37,732 nucleotides of DNA from Caenispirillum bisanense (GTDB lineage: Bacteria > Pseudomonadota > Alphaproteobacteria > Rhodospirillales > UBA2165), in contig CAMDWJ010000038.1 of NCBI GenBank assembly GCA_945877815.1, positions 1-37,732 of the forward strand, written 5' to 3'. Each line of letters starts with the position of its first letter. Positions within the stretch are counted from its first letter, which is position 1. Shown piece by piece: positions 1 through 7,363 of the stretch. The position numbers and the translations under genes are program-made. The notes below the pieces were generated by a model that was not told where the DNA came from, searched no databases, and saw only the letters and a list, made by a program, of their open reading frames with translations.

Positions 1-329
1 CGGTCTTCGCCGCGAAACACAATGGCTTCGTCGGAGCCGCGCAGATGCAGAAGGTTTTCCGCGAAATTGAGGCGGGCATCCGGGAACCAAACCGCGCCCG
101 GCATCTTGTGCTTATCGACCAGCGGGCGCGTCCCCCAGGTCTCGGCGACGAGGCCGGAAAAATCGATGACCGACTGCCAGAATTTTTCGGGTTCGGCCAA
201 GGAAAATGCGTGCAGGGACTCGTAGTCGCCGACCGTCACCGACCAATCGTCCCCCACCTGTTCCATGAAACGGGTGAGATTGGCGGCGCGGATCTGTGCC
301 GGCGTGGGGGTCCAGAGAGGTTCGGTCAT
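1..329 (-). CDS. aacS: Acetoacetyl-CoA synthetase, N-terminal part (cut by window edge)
   Basis: Reading leftwards from the ATG at 329-327, the frame is open to the window edge and gives about 109 residues. It begins MTEPLWTPTPAQI and contains WFPDARLNFAENLL, the signature of the N-terminal ACAS_N region of acetoacetyl-CoA synthetases. These enzymes activate acetoacetate to acetoacetyl-CoA with ATP in the cytoplasm, in ketone-body use or polyhydroxybutyrate turnover. The AMP-binding core lies outside the window, so completeness cannot be judged. The start codon overlaps the vapC stop as ATGA, so translation is probably coupled to the toxin gene. Acetyl-CoA synthetases share the domain, but the opening residues and the LNFAENLL context fit acetoacetyl-CoA synthetase better. 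Confidence 0.85.
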   Translation of the reverse strand, partial: MTEPLWTPTPAQIRAANLTRFMEQVGDDWSVTVGDYESLHAFSLAEPEKFWQSVIDFSGLVAETWGTRPLVDKHKMPGAVWFPDARLNFAENLLHLRGSDEAIVFRGED

Positions 330-730
330 GCTTGGCGTAGCCAATTCTCCCGAGGAAGGCCGTCGATGCGGGCGAATTCCCCCTCATTGTCGGTGACGAT
401 GGTGTAGCCGAGTGCGATGGCCTGGGCGGCAATGAGGAGATCGTTGCCGCCGATCGGCCGGCCGGCCTGCTCAAGCCGGGTGCGGATCAGGCCATAGGCG
501 GCATCGGCGGGCGTCTCGATGGGTAGAACGTCAAGGGCGCCAAGCACCGCTTCCAGCTGAGTCGTGAGCCGTGGCGATCCCTTTTTCGTCGCCCCGTAAC
601 GTAATTCCGCCGCCACAATGATGCTGGTGCAGACCTGGGCTTCGCCAACCTTGCGGATGCGTTCGGCCACGCGGCCCTGTGGGTTGCGGACGAGGTCGGA
701 GACGACATTGGTATCGAGCAGATAACGCAT
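326..730 (-). CDS. vapC: VapC-family PIN-domain ribonuclease toxin
   Basis: This 134-residue protein has the usual VapC length. It starts MRYLLDTNVVSDL, and the acidic PIN-domain residues are visible at D6, E42 (AAELRYGA), D97 (GGNDLLIAA) and D114 (VTDN). VapC toxins are Mg-dependent ribonucleases that cleave tRNA or rRNA when not bound by VapB. The ATG at 730 is preferred over the TTG one codon upstream because it forms an ATGA overlap with the vapB stop. Its own stop overlaps the aacS start in the same way, which would place a toxin-antitoxin pair directly in front of a metabolic gene on one transcript. The RNA target cannot be inferred. Confidence 0.92.
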   Translation of the reverse strand: MRYLLDTNVVSDLVRNPQGRVAERIRKVGEAQVCTSIIVAAELRYGATKKGSPRLTTQLEAVLGALDVLPIETPADAAYGLIRTRLEQAGRPIGGNDLLIAAQAIALGYTIVTDNEGEFARIDGLPRENWLRQA

Positions 731-999
731 CAAAGCTCGAAGGGCTTGGGGACCACGTCCGAGATCGGCGGAAAATCCTCGTCGAGAGGTGCCAGGGTAG
801 CCAGCAGCGCCAGCAGCGATTTGGGCGGGGCGGACTCGATGATCAGCCTTTCGCCCTCCTTGCGCATGATCGCATCCTCGCCGGGTAGCTCGAACTCGCG
901 AGGAATCCGGACGGCTTGGTTCCGGCCGTTCTTGAATAGCTTGACGTGTCGTTCGGGGATCACGGCCACCTCCGCAGCATAGGTCTTAGCATATGCCAA
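730..999 (-). CDS. vapB: VapB-family AbrB/MazE-like antitoxin
   Basis: This 89-residue protein contains KLFKNGRNQAVRIPREFELP at about residues 20-39, the swapped-hairpin AbrB/MazE DNA-binding motif typical of VapB antitoxins. The C-terminal third (LDEDFPPISDV) is acidic and proline-rich, as expected of the disordered tail that occupies the VapC active site. It should bind and neutralise VapC and autoregulate the promoter. The ATG at 999 gives about 17 residues before the usual VapB start, and a GTG (VAVIPERHVKLF) could be the true start. It precedes vapC in the normal antitoxin-toxin order with an ATGA overlap. Confidence 0.9.
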   Translation of the reverse strand: MAYAKTYAAEVAVIPERHVKLFKNGRNQAVRIPREFELPGEDAIMRKEGERLIIESAPPKSLLALLATLAPLDEDFPPISDVVPKPFEL

Positions 1000-1184
1000 A
1001 TTGGGTTCGTCTGTCTACCGCTTCAAGCCCCACAGCGTTTGGACGGAAAGCACGACGTTTATCGAACATAGTTCTCTGCAATCCGCCCCGCAAAGCACTT
1101 CGGTGTCGCGTTCGCCAATGTGGGAAATGCTTTTGAAGCTCGTCGGCATCGCGCGATTTTCTAAGAATAAAGTGCGCGTGCAAC

Positions 1185-1335
1185 GACCGAAGACCGCGGC
1201 CACACTCCTCGTTGCTTTCGCATGCAGCCCGACGAAAGCGAACCTCGATGTGCGGTCGATCGCCACGAACAGATAGAACCTGCCTTCCTCAATGCGGACC
1301 TCGGCGATATCGATATTGAGATATAGTCGACTTTA
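1185..1335 (-). pseudogene. Remnant of an IS481-type transposase (DDE/rve core)
   Basis: On the minus strand, one frame from about 1326 encodes YLNIDIAEVRIEEG, then FYLFVAIDRTSRFAFVGLH and AKATRSVAAVF. This closely resembles the start of the integrase core of IS481-family transposases (HIDIAEVRTEEGKLYLFVAIDRTSKFAF-type), including the first catalytic Asp. The preceding piece VKIPKVDY is in a different frame, so there is a one-base shift near 1322. After about 1185 similarity fades and the second and third catalytic residues are not seen. The remnant accounts for the otherwise gene-free 1000-1351 gap and abuts the next gene's start. It is a dead fragment. Confidence 0.6.
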
Positions 1336-1351
1336 GGTATTTTGACCTTTC

Positions 1352-2287
1352 ATGTTTCTCTCTCATTTCCGCACCATCCCCTCGCAATTTCCCCCGGTCT
1401 TGCGCGGTATCCTCTGGATGCTGTTGGCCGCGTTGCTGTTCAGCGGGCTCAATACGACCGTGCGGTTGGCCTCACAAGAGGTGCCCGTCCTCGAGGTCAT
1501 GTTCTTCCGCAATTTGTTCAATCTGCTGTTCATGCTGCCGTGGCTCGCCCGGATCGGCTGGTCGGCGCTCCGGACCGAACGGCTCGGACTGCACGCGCTG
1601 CGCTCGACATTCGGGCTCACCTCGATGTTCCTGCAATTCACGGCACTGTCTCTAATGCCGCTGGCCGAGGCGACCGCCTTGTCCTTCACCGCGCCGCTGT
1701 TCGCCACCATCGGCGTTGCGCTGATCGTCGGCGAGACGGTGCGGCTACGGCGTTGGATCGCCATCGCGATCGGCTTTGTCGGCGTCATCCTCATCCTGCG
1801 TCCCGGCTACGAGGTCGTCAGCACGCCGGCACTGATGATGTTGTGCGGCTCGATGATCGTGGGCGGCAGCTTCACCTGTGTGAAATTGCTGAGCAGCACC
1901 GAATCGCCCAATGCCATGGTCTTGTGGATGGGCATCTTCATGGCCCCGATCTCGCTCATACCGGCACTGTTCGTTTGGCAATGGCCGTCGGCATTAGGCT
2001 TCGTCTATCTCGTCGGCGTCGGCACTTGCGCCACCTTGGCGCATCTGTGCTTCAATCGCGCCTTCGCCGCTGCGGACGCGAGCGCGGTGCTGCCCTTCGA
2101 CTATACGCGCCTGCTGATCGTGGCGCTGTTCGGATTCTTGCTGTTCGGCGAGATGCCCGATCTGTCGACCTGGATCGGCGCCGGCGTGATCGTTGCGGCC
2201 AATATCTATATGGCGCAACGCGAGGCCGCGCGCGCGAAAGGCGAACGCTTGGCGGCAGCGGCCACCGCCGATAAGCTTGTCCCATGA
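1352..2287 (+). CDS. EamA/DMT-family membrane transporter
   Basis: This 311-residue polytopic membrane protein has about ten hydrophobic segments arranged as two EamA repeats. The first repeat runs over residues 18-150 (MLLAALLFSGLNTTVRLA, then EATALSFTAPLFATIGVALI and GETVRLRRWIAI). The second runs over 160-290 and ends FGEMPDLSTWIGAGVIVAAN. The GE before a charged loop at each repeat's end is typical of drug/metabolite transporters. The substrate is unknown; relatives export amino acids, SAM or nucleotides. The stop overlaps the next ATG (ATGA at 2284-2287), making it the first gene of a coupled operon. No clear Shine-Dalgarno lies before 1352, and an insertion-sequence scrap reaches to just upstream, so the native promoter may have been altered. 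Confidence 0.88.
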   Translation: MFLSHFRTIPSQFPPVLRGILWMLLAALLFSGLNTTVRLASQEVPVLEVMFFRNLFNLLFMLPWLARIGWSALRTERLGLHALRSTFGLTSMFLQFTALSLMPLAEATALSFTAPLFATIGVALIVGETVRLRRWIAIAIGFVGVILILRPGYEVVSTPALMMLCGSMIVGGSFTCVKLLSSTESPNAMVLWMGIFMAPISLIPALFVWQWPSALGFVYLVGVGTCATLAHLCFNRAFAAADASAVLPFDYTRLLIVALFGFLLFGEMPDLSTWIGAGVIVAANIYMAQREAARAKGERLAAAATADKLVP

Positions 2288-2718
2288 CGCAGCCGGACGG
2301 ACAGATGGACGAACCCGACGCCGCGCGTTTCCACGAGCTGGCGCAAGAGGCCCTCGCGACGATCCCGGCCGAATTGCGCCGCTTCGTCGAAGGCATCGCG
2401 TTCCTGATCGAGGAATTCGCCGACGACGAGATCCTCGACGAGATGGAGATCGACGACCCTTACGATCTTCTCGGCCTTTATCAGGGCATCTCGCTCGACC
2501 AAGACAGTATTGGCGCCGTGCGCCACGACGTGAACCGTATTTTCCTCTATCGCGAACCGATCCTCGACTATTGCGACGAAACCGGCGAAACGCCGCAATG
2601 GGTGATCCGCCACGTCCTCATTCACGAGATCGGCCATCATTTCGGCTTCTCCGACGAGGATATGGACCGCATCGAGCGCGCGGCTGACGACGAAACAGAC
2701 AACAAGGACATCGCATGA
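2284..2718 (+). CDS. Zincin-like metallopeptidase-fold protein (Zincin_1/DUF1025 family)
   Basis: This 144-residue acidic protein carries HEIGHHFGFSD at residues 114-124, a canonical HExxH zinc site near the C-terminus. The length and the acidic lead-in (EEFADDEILDEMEIDDP, LLGLYQG) match the small Zincin_1 metallopeptidase family common in alphaproteobacteria. H114, H118 and the nearby acidic residues would bind zinc, with E115 as the general base. The physiological substrate of the family is not established. Both ends overlap neighbours by ATGA, and it sits directly before a Lon-like protease, so two proteolytic functions are translationally coupled. No signal peptide is seen, so it is probably cytoplasmic. 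Confidence 0.88.
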   Translation: MTQPDGQMDEPDAARFHELAQEALATIPAELRRFVEGIAFLIEEFADDEILDEMEIDDPYDLLGLYQGISLDQDSIGAVRHDVNRIFLYREPILDYCDETGETPQWVIRHVLIHEIGHHFGFSDEDMDRIERAADDETDNKDIA

Positions 2719-5180
2719 CCCGCCCCACACCGCTGCCGCCGGAAAAACTCTATACGGTGTGCGATCCACAACAATTTTCTTTCGCGACGACGAGCGAGCT
2801 GAAACCGCTCAATGAATTCGTCGGCCAGCCGCGCGCGGTTTCGGCCGTTAAGTTCGCGGTGGGGATGGAGCGCGACGGCTATAACCTGTTCGCCTTCGGA
2901 CCTGAAGGAACCGGCAAGGCAAGCCTGGTGCGCCGCTTTCTCGAACAGAACGCCAGCGCGCATTCGATTCCGTCCGATTGGGTCTATGTGCACAATTTCG
3001 CGGAACCCCATCGTCCGCGCGCAATCAAGCTGGCGCCCGCAGCCGGGAAAACGCTTGCCGAAGATATGGACCGGCTGATCGACGATTTGCGCGCCGCGAT
3101 TCCGGCAGCGTTCGAGGGCGAGGATTACCGCACGCACCGCCAAGGCATCGAGGATGAGTTCAAGGCGCGGGGCGAAAGCTCGCTCGAAGCCTTGCAAGAA
3201 GAAGCCGTCCCGAAAAATGTCGCGATCGTACGGACGCAAATGGGCCTCGCGGTCGCACCCACCAAAGATGGCGAGATCATAAAACCGGAAGACTTCGAAA
3301 AACTTACGGATGACGAGAAAGCCACCTACAACACCGCGATGGAGGAGATTCAGAAGAAGCTCCAGGAAACCCTCGCGCAAATGCCGGCATGGGAAAAGGA
3401 ACATCGCGAACAAGTCCGCAATCTGGGCCGTAAGGTCACCGAATTCATCGTTGGACATCTGATCGAAGCGTTGCACGAGAAGTACAAGAACAATATTGCG
3501 ATCGCGGCCCACTTGAAGGACGTCCACAAAGACGTCATCGATCATGCCACCGACTTTTTGCCGGTGCCGCAGGAAAACAGCCCTCAACAACAAATGCAGA
3601 TCGTGCTAGGGGCGCGGGGCGAGACGGCGGAAGACACCTTGCGGCGTTACCGCGTGAATGTCGTGGTCGACAACTGCAATCGCATGGCGCCCGACAAATT
3701 CGGCGCACCCGTGATCGAGGAGGATCATCCGACCCTGACACGACTCGTCGGGCGGATCGAACACGCCTCCCGGTTCGGCACGTTGGTCACCGACTTCATG
3801 ATGATCAAATGCGGCGCGCTGCACGAGGCGAACGGCGGCTATCTCGTGATGGACGCCCGCAAGCTCCTGACCCAACCTTACAGCTGGGACGCGCTCAAAC
3901 GCGCGCTCTCGACAAAATCCATCCGCATCGAAGGGCCGGGCGAGCTTTATGGCATGCTCGGCACGACCTCGCTCGAGCCCGAGCCCATCCCGCTCGATAT
4001 CAAGGTCGTCCTGCTGGGCGAGCCCGATCTGTATTATATGCTCAGTCGCAACGATCCCGAATTTTCCAAGTTTTTCAAGATTTCGGCGGATTTCGAAACC
4101 AGTATGAATCGCGATGCCGAGGCGACACTCAATTACGCACGCCTGATGGCGAGCATGGCAGCCAAGGACGCAACGAAGCCGCTGACGCGAGCCGCCGTCG
4201 CGCGCATCGTGGAACACGGCTCCCGCCTCGCCGACGATTCGGAAAAACTGACCACGCATTTGAGCGCGATCGCCGATTTGATCCACGAAGCCGACTATTG
4301 GGCGCGCGAAGCCAGCTCCGATGCGATCGAGGCGCCCCATGTTCAGCAGGCGATCGATGCGCAGATTTACCGGGCCGACCGCATCCGCGAGCGCATGCTC
4401 GAACAAATCGAACGCAACACGATCATCATCAATACCGAGGGCAGCAGGGTCGGCGAAGTCAACGGTCTTGCCGTCTATCAGCTCGATCATTTCTCGTTCG
4501 GCAAGCCGTCGCGCATCAGCGCACGGGTCCATCCAGGACGCGGCGGCGTCATCGATATCGAGCGCGAAGTGGCGTTGGGTGGACCGCTGCATTCCAAGGG
4601 TGTGCTGATTCTGTCGGGCTATCTCGCCGGCAAATATTCCAAGGATATGCCGCTGGCGCTGTCGGCCAATCTGGTATTCGAGCAATCCTACGGCGGCGTC
4701 GATGGCGACAGCGCGTCCTCGACCGAGCTTTACGTACTCATCTCGGCGATCACCGAAATTCCGCTCAAGCAATCGATCGCGGTCACGGGGTCGGTCGATC
4801 AATATGGCCGCGTGCAAGCGATCGGCGGCGTGAACGAAAAGATCGAAGGCTTCTTCGATTTGTGCGCCGCGCGCGGATTGACCGGCGAGCAAGGCGTGAT
4901 GATCCCCGCCGCCAATGTAAAACATCTGATGCTGCGCAAGGACGTGGTCGAAGCCTGCGCGCAAGGCCGTTTCGCCATCTATCCGATCGCCACCATCGAT
5001 CAGGGATTGGAAGTCCTGACCGGCCGGCCGGCCGGCGAACCGGACGAGCACGGCGAATTTCCGCTCGGCAGCGTCAACCGGGACGTCGTCGCCAAATTGG
5101 TCGCCAGCACCCGCGCCGCCATCAAGTGGGCGCGTCAGGCCTCCCCGTCGGGCAATGACGAAAGGAAGAAACGTTCATGA
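2715..5180 (+). CDS. Lon-like ATP-dependent protease (AAA_32 plus Lon S16 domain)
   Basis: This 821-residue protein has an N-terminal AAA module with Walker A GPEGTGKAS (62-70). A helical, charged insert follows at about 110-290. Then comes the ALHEANGGYLVMDARKLL segment typical of the LonB-like/AAA_32 group, and a C-terminal Lon protease domain. The Ser-Lys dyad is visible as S666 in VDGDSASSTE and K709 in GGVNEKIEGF. Their 43-residue spacing equals that of E. coli Lon (S679/K722). It lacks the LonA N-terminal domain and a transmembrane segment, so it resembles the soluble YcbZ/LonB-like type. Such proteins presumably degrade unfolded or specific proteins, but the substrate here is unknown. 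It is coupled by ATGA to the genes on both sides. Confidence 0.92.
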   Translation: MTRPTPLPPEKLYTVCDPQQFSFATTSELKPLNEFVGQPRAVSAVKFAVGMERDGYNLFAFGPEGTGKASLVRRFLEQNASAHSIPSDWVYVHNFAEPHRPRAIKLAPAAGKTLAEDMDRLIDDLRAAIPAAFEGEDYRTHRQGIEDEFKARGESSLEALQEEAVPKNVAIVRTQMGLAVAPTKDGEIIKPEDFEKLTDDEKATYNTAMEEIQKKLQETLAQMPAWEKEHREQVRNLGRKVTEFIVGHLIEALHEKYKNNIAIAAHLKDVHKDVIDHATDFLPVPQENSPQQQMQIVLGARGETAEDTLRRYRVNVVVDNCNRMAPDKFGAPVIEEDHPTLTRLVGRIEHASRFGTLVTDFMMIKCGALHEANGGYLVMDARKLLTQPYSWDALKRALSTKSIRIEGPGELYGMLGTTSLEPEPIPLDIKVVLLGEPDLYYMLSRNDPEFSKFFKISADFETSMNRDAEATLNYARLMASMAAKDATKPLTRAAVARIVEHGSRLADDSEKLTTHLSAIADLIHEADYWAREASSDAIEAPHVQQAIDAQIYRADRIRERMLEQIERNTIIINTEGSRVGEVNGLAVYQLDHFSFGKPSRISARVHPGRGGVIDIEREVALGGPLHSKGVLILSGYLAGKYSKDMPLALSANLVFEQSYGGVDGDSASSTELYVLISAITEIPLKQSIAVTGSVDQYGRVQAIGGVNEKIEGFFDLCAARGLTGEQGVMIPAANVKHLMLRKDVVEACAQGRFAIYPIATIDQGLEVLTGRPAGEPDEHGEFPLGSVNRDVVAKLVASTRAAIKWARQASPSGNDERKKRS

Positions 5181-6058
5181 GCGACGACGAGCCCACGCCA
5201 ACGCGGCCACGGCGTCGCCTGCTGGTGGCGCTGGATGCCGCCGAGGATGCGCAACGGCTGCTGGACGCGGCTGCGGACATGGCGGTACGAATGAATGCCG
5301 AACTGGCCGGCCTGTTCGTCGAAGATGCCGATTTGATCGGGCTCGGCGACAATCCGTTGATCCGCACGGTCAGCGCCTATACCGGCGTGTCCGGCACGAT
5401 CCGGCGGGGCGCCATCGAACAAGCCTTGCGTCGCCAGATCGCAGAAGCCCGCGCTGCCTTCGAGCGGATTGCCCGGGCGCGCCGGATCGTGGCCACATTC
5501 GAGGTGCGGCGCGGCCGTCTCGTCACTGCGCTCGAATCGGTCGAGGAGGCAACCGACATCATCCTCGTCCGTCGAGCGGCGCCGAATGTCCAGCACACGC
5601 CGGCGTCGCGGCGCGCGCGCGTGAATGCCGCAACCCGACAGCTCGTCATGTCCGCGCAACGCTCCGTGATCGTCCTCGATGTCGGCGCGCGCGCGTCGAC
5701 CCACGCCTTCGGCCGGGTCGTAGCACTTTACGACGGCTCGCCGGAAACCGAGAGCACCCTGATCGCAGCCGCCGATATCGCGGAGCGACGCGGCGGCGAC
5801 GGCATCACCGTCGTGCCGCTCGCAACCAGCGATGCTGAGGCCGACACGTTGGCCGCACGCGCCACCCTAACTCTCGCGCCGTACGGCCATCGCCCGACGA
5901 TCGCCGCGCGCGCGACACCGGATATCACAGCGCTGTGCACGGTCTGCGCCGCGCAAGGCGGCGTGCTCGTACTGCATGCGCGCCACGCGCTGCTGGCCGG
6001 CGACTCCATGACGCGCCTGCTCGACGATATCGATTGTTCCGTGATGGTGGTGCGGTAG
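5177..6058 (+). CDS. UspA-like universal stress protein, tandem domains
   Basis: This 293-residue cytoplasmic protein has two weak UspA-like halves. The first begins RRLLVALDAAEDAQRLLDAA (13-32) and continues with MNAELAGLFVEDADL, the alternating hydrophobic pattern of Usp strands. The second begins with VVALYDGSPETESTLIAAADIA at about 180 and ends CSVMVVR, a typical Usp C-terminal strand. The GxxG(S/T) ATP-binding signature is not obvious in the first half. It is the last gene of the transporter-zincin-Lon operon, coupled by ATGA. A GC-rich palindromic repeat follows. A stress-related role fits the protease neighbours but is inferred. Confidence 0.75.
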   Translation: MSDDEPTPTRPRRRLLVALDAAEDAQRLLDAAADMAVRMNAELAGLFVEDADLIGLGDNPLIRTVSAYTGVSGTIRRGAIEQALRRQIAEARAAFERIARARRIVATFEVRRGRLVTALESVEEATDIILVRRAAPNVQHTPASRRARVNAATRQLVMSAQRSVIVLDVGARASTHAFGRVVALYDGSPETESTLIAAADIAERRGGDGITVVPLATSDAEADTLAARATLTLAPYGHRPTIAARATPDITALCTVCAAQGGVLVLHARHALLAGDSMTRLLDDIDCSVMVVR

Positions 6059-6062
6059 ATAG

Positions 6063-6221
6063 AGCGGTTTCAATTTAGGTCTATCTAATTTTCCACGCGC
6101 GCTTACCCCCCACCCTATCCCTCCCCCACAAGAGGGGAGGGGACACGCTTAATAAAATCTCCCTCCCCCTCGACGGGGGAGGGTTGGGGTGGGGGTGATC
6201 GCCGCTCGATCGAAAACCGCT
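6063..6221. repeat. GC-rich palindromic repeat element between convergent genes
   Basis: The core at 6106-6195 is a long imperfect inverted repeat. The C-rich left arm (6107-6127) pairs with the G-rich right arm (6175-6195) with two mismatches. Each arm also forms its own hairpin, for example the C-run at 6161-6169 with the G-run at 6175-6183. Outer short inverted repeats agcggttt (6063-6070) and aaaccgct (6214-6221) frame the unit. Translated, the minus strand gives SPPPQPSPVEGEG and PSPLVGEG, strings familiar from dispersed intergenic repeats in GC-rich proteobacteria. It lies between two converging operons, where it may also end transcription from both sides. Confidence 0.7.
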
Positions 6222-6803
6222 TTAGTTCAACAATTCTCGCACCCGCGCCCGCAACTCGGGCAGCAGTTCCGCCTCGAACCAATCGTTCTTTTTCTGCCAA
6301 GCCATGGTGCGCCACGAAGGATGCGGCGTCGGGATGATGTCGGGCGCGAAGGCGCGCCAATTGCGCACCGTCTCGCCCATGGTGGCGCTCCGCCGATCCG
6401 CCAGGTAATAGGCCTGCGCATAGGAGCCGACCAGCAGCGTGAGCTGGATACTCGGTAATTGCGCGCGCACGCGCGCATGCCACAGCGGCGCGCATTCGGG
6501 ACGCGGAGGGGCATCGCCGCCGCGCGGCAGACGGCCCGGATAACACAATCCCATCGGCAGGATCGCGACCTTGGTTTCGTCATAAAAATCGTTGCGGTCG
6601 ACGGCGAGCCAGTCGCGCAGGCGATCCCCCGACGGATCGTTCCAGGGAATCCCGGTCGCATGGACCTTGGTGCCGGGCGCCTGGCCGACGATCAGAATCT
6701 GTGCGCTGCGATGCGCGCGCAAGGTCGGGCGCGGCCCCAAGGGCAGATGATTTACGCACACCGCGCAGGCGCGCACATCGGCCAACAAGCGTTGTAGGTT
6801 CAT
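6222..6803 (-). CDS. Uracil-DNA glycosylase superfamily protein
   Basis: This 193-residue protein begins with a CAVC cysteine pair (residues 13-16). GQAPGTKVHATGIPWNDPSG follows at about 40-59, a variant of the GEAPG motif of family 4/5-like uracil-DNA glycosylases. The later PTPHPSWR (about 158-165) matches the second active-site motif (HPS). Such enzymes remove uracil or related bases from DNA. However, this subgroup has GQAPG and only two clear cysteines near the N-terminus, so an iron-sulfur cluster and true glycosylase activity are unproven. Its ATG overlaps the thpR stop (ATGA at 6803-6800). It is the last gene of the tesA-FIST-thpR chain, and its stop adjoins the GC-rich repeat. Confidence 0.85.
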   Translation of the reverse strand: MNLQRLLADVRACAVCVNHLPLGPRPTLRAHRSAQILIVGQAPGTKVHATGIPWNDPSGDRLRDWLAVDRNDFYDETKVAILPMGLCYPGRLPRGGDAPPRPECAPLWHARVRAQLPSIQLTLLVGSYAQAYYLADRRSATMGETVRNWRAFAPDIIPTPHPSWRTMAWQKKNDWFEAELLPELRARVRELLN

Positions 6804-7339
6804 TCGGACAGGTCGTATTGGGCGAGCGGTTCGTAGTGCGAGCCGCCGCGGCCCAAATGGCTGCGAAACAGGATGAAACGGTCGGCCACGAAGGGGGCGC
6901 TGCGGAAATCGCCATGTAGCTGTAAATAGGGCACGACCTCGTCGACGGGGACTTGGCGCAGACGGGTCAGCGTCACATGAGGCACGAATTTGTGCGTGTC
7001 GGGCGCCAAGCCGGCGCGCCGCAACGCCAGTTCGATGCTACGCTGCAATTGAGACAATTCCTCGCCCGCCACGACCCGTGCCCAGACAGCGCGCACGCGG
7101 TTGCGTGATTCGAAACAATCGAGCCCGCTCAGCGCGACCGTGAACGGGTGCGCGCGAATGCCGACCAATTCGGCATCGACATCCTCGGCCACATATTCCT
7201 CGACCTCGCCGATGAAGCGCAACGTGATGTGCAGACTTTCCGGCGCTACCCAGCGCGCGTCGGGCAATCCGGTTCCGATCGACGCAATCGCGCGCCGGAC
7301 CTCGTTCGGAATTTCAAGCGCCACGAACAGACGCAACAC
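6800..7339 (-). CDS. thpR: RNA 2',3'-cyclic phosphodiesterase (2H/LigT family)
   Basis: This 179-residue protein has the normal ThpR length and two 2H motifs, HITL at 37-40 and HVTL at 121-124. It begins with the typical LRLFVALEIP. The two histidines and threonines form the catalytic pair of the 2H phosphoesterase fold, which hydrolyses 2',3'-cyclic phosphodiester ends. Some members show 2'-5' RNA ligase activity. The start is GTG at 7339, preceded by GGGGAG about nine bases upstream; the adjacent TTG is an alternative. The gene lies 24 bases after the FIST gene and overlaps the glycosylase-like gene by ATGA. Confidence 0.92.
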   Translation of the reverse strand: MLRLFVALEIPNEVRRAIASIGTGLPDARWVAPESLHITLRFIGEVEEYVAEDVDAELVGIRAHPFTVALSGLDCFESRNRVRAVWARVVAGEELSQLQRSIELALRRAGLAPDTHKFVPHVTLTRLRQVPVDEVVPYLQLHGDFRSAPFVADRFILFRSHLGRGGSHYEPLAQYDLSE

Positions 7340-7363
7340 CTTCCGTCACTCCCCGAAAAAACG

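Noticed and set aside
1342-2274. 310-residue plus-strand frame overlapping the EamA gene
   Set aside because: It is Arg/Ala/His-rich, without membrane pattern or homology; the 1352 frame encodes ten hydrophobic segments.
3606-5051. 481-residue open frame on the minus strand opposite the Lon-like gene
   Set aside because: Composition is typical of an antisense shadow of a GC-rich gene, with no domain pattern, and the plus-strand Lon homology is complete.
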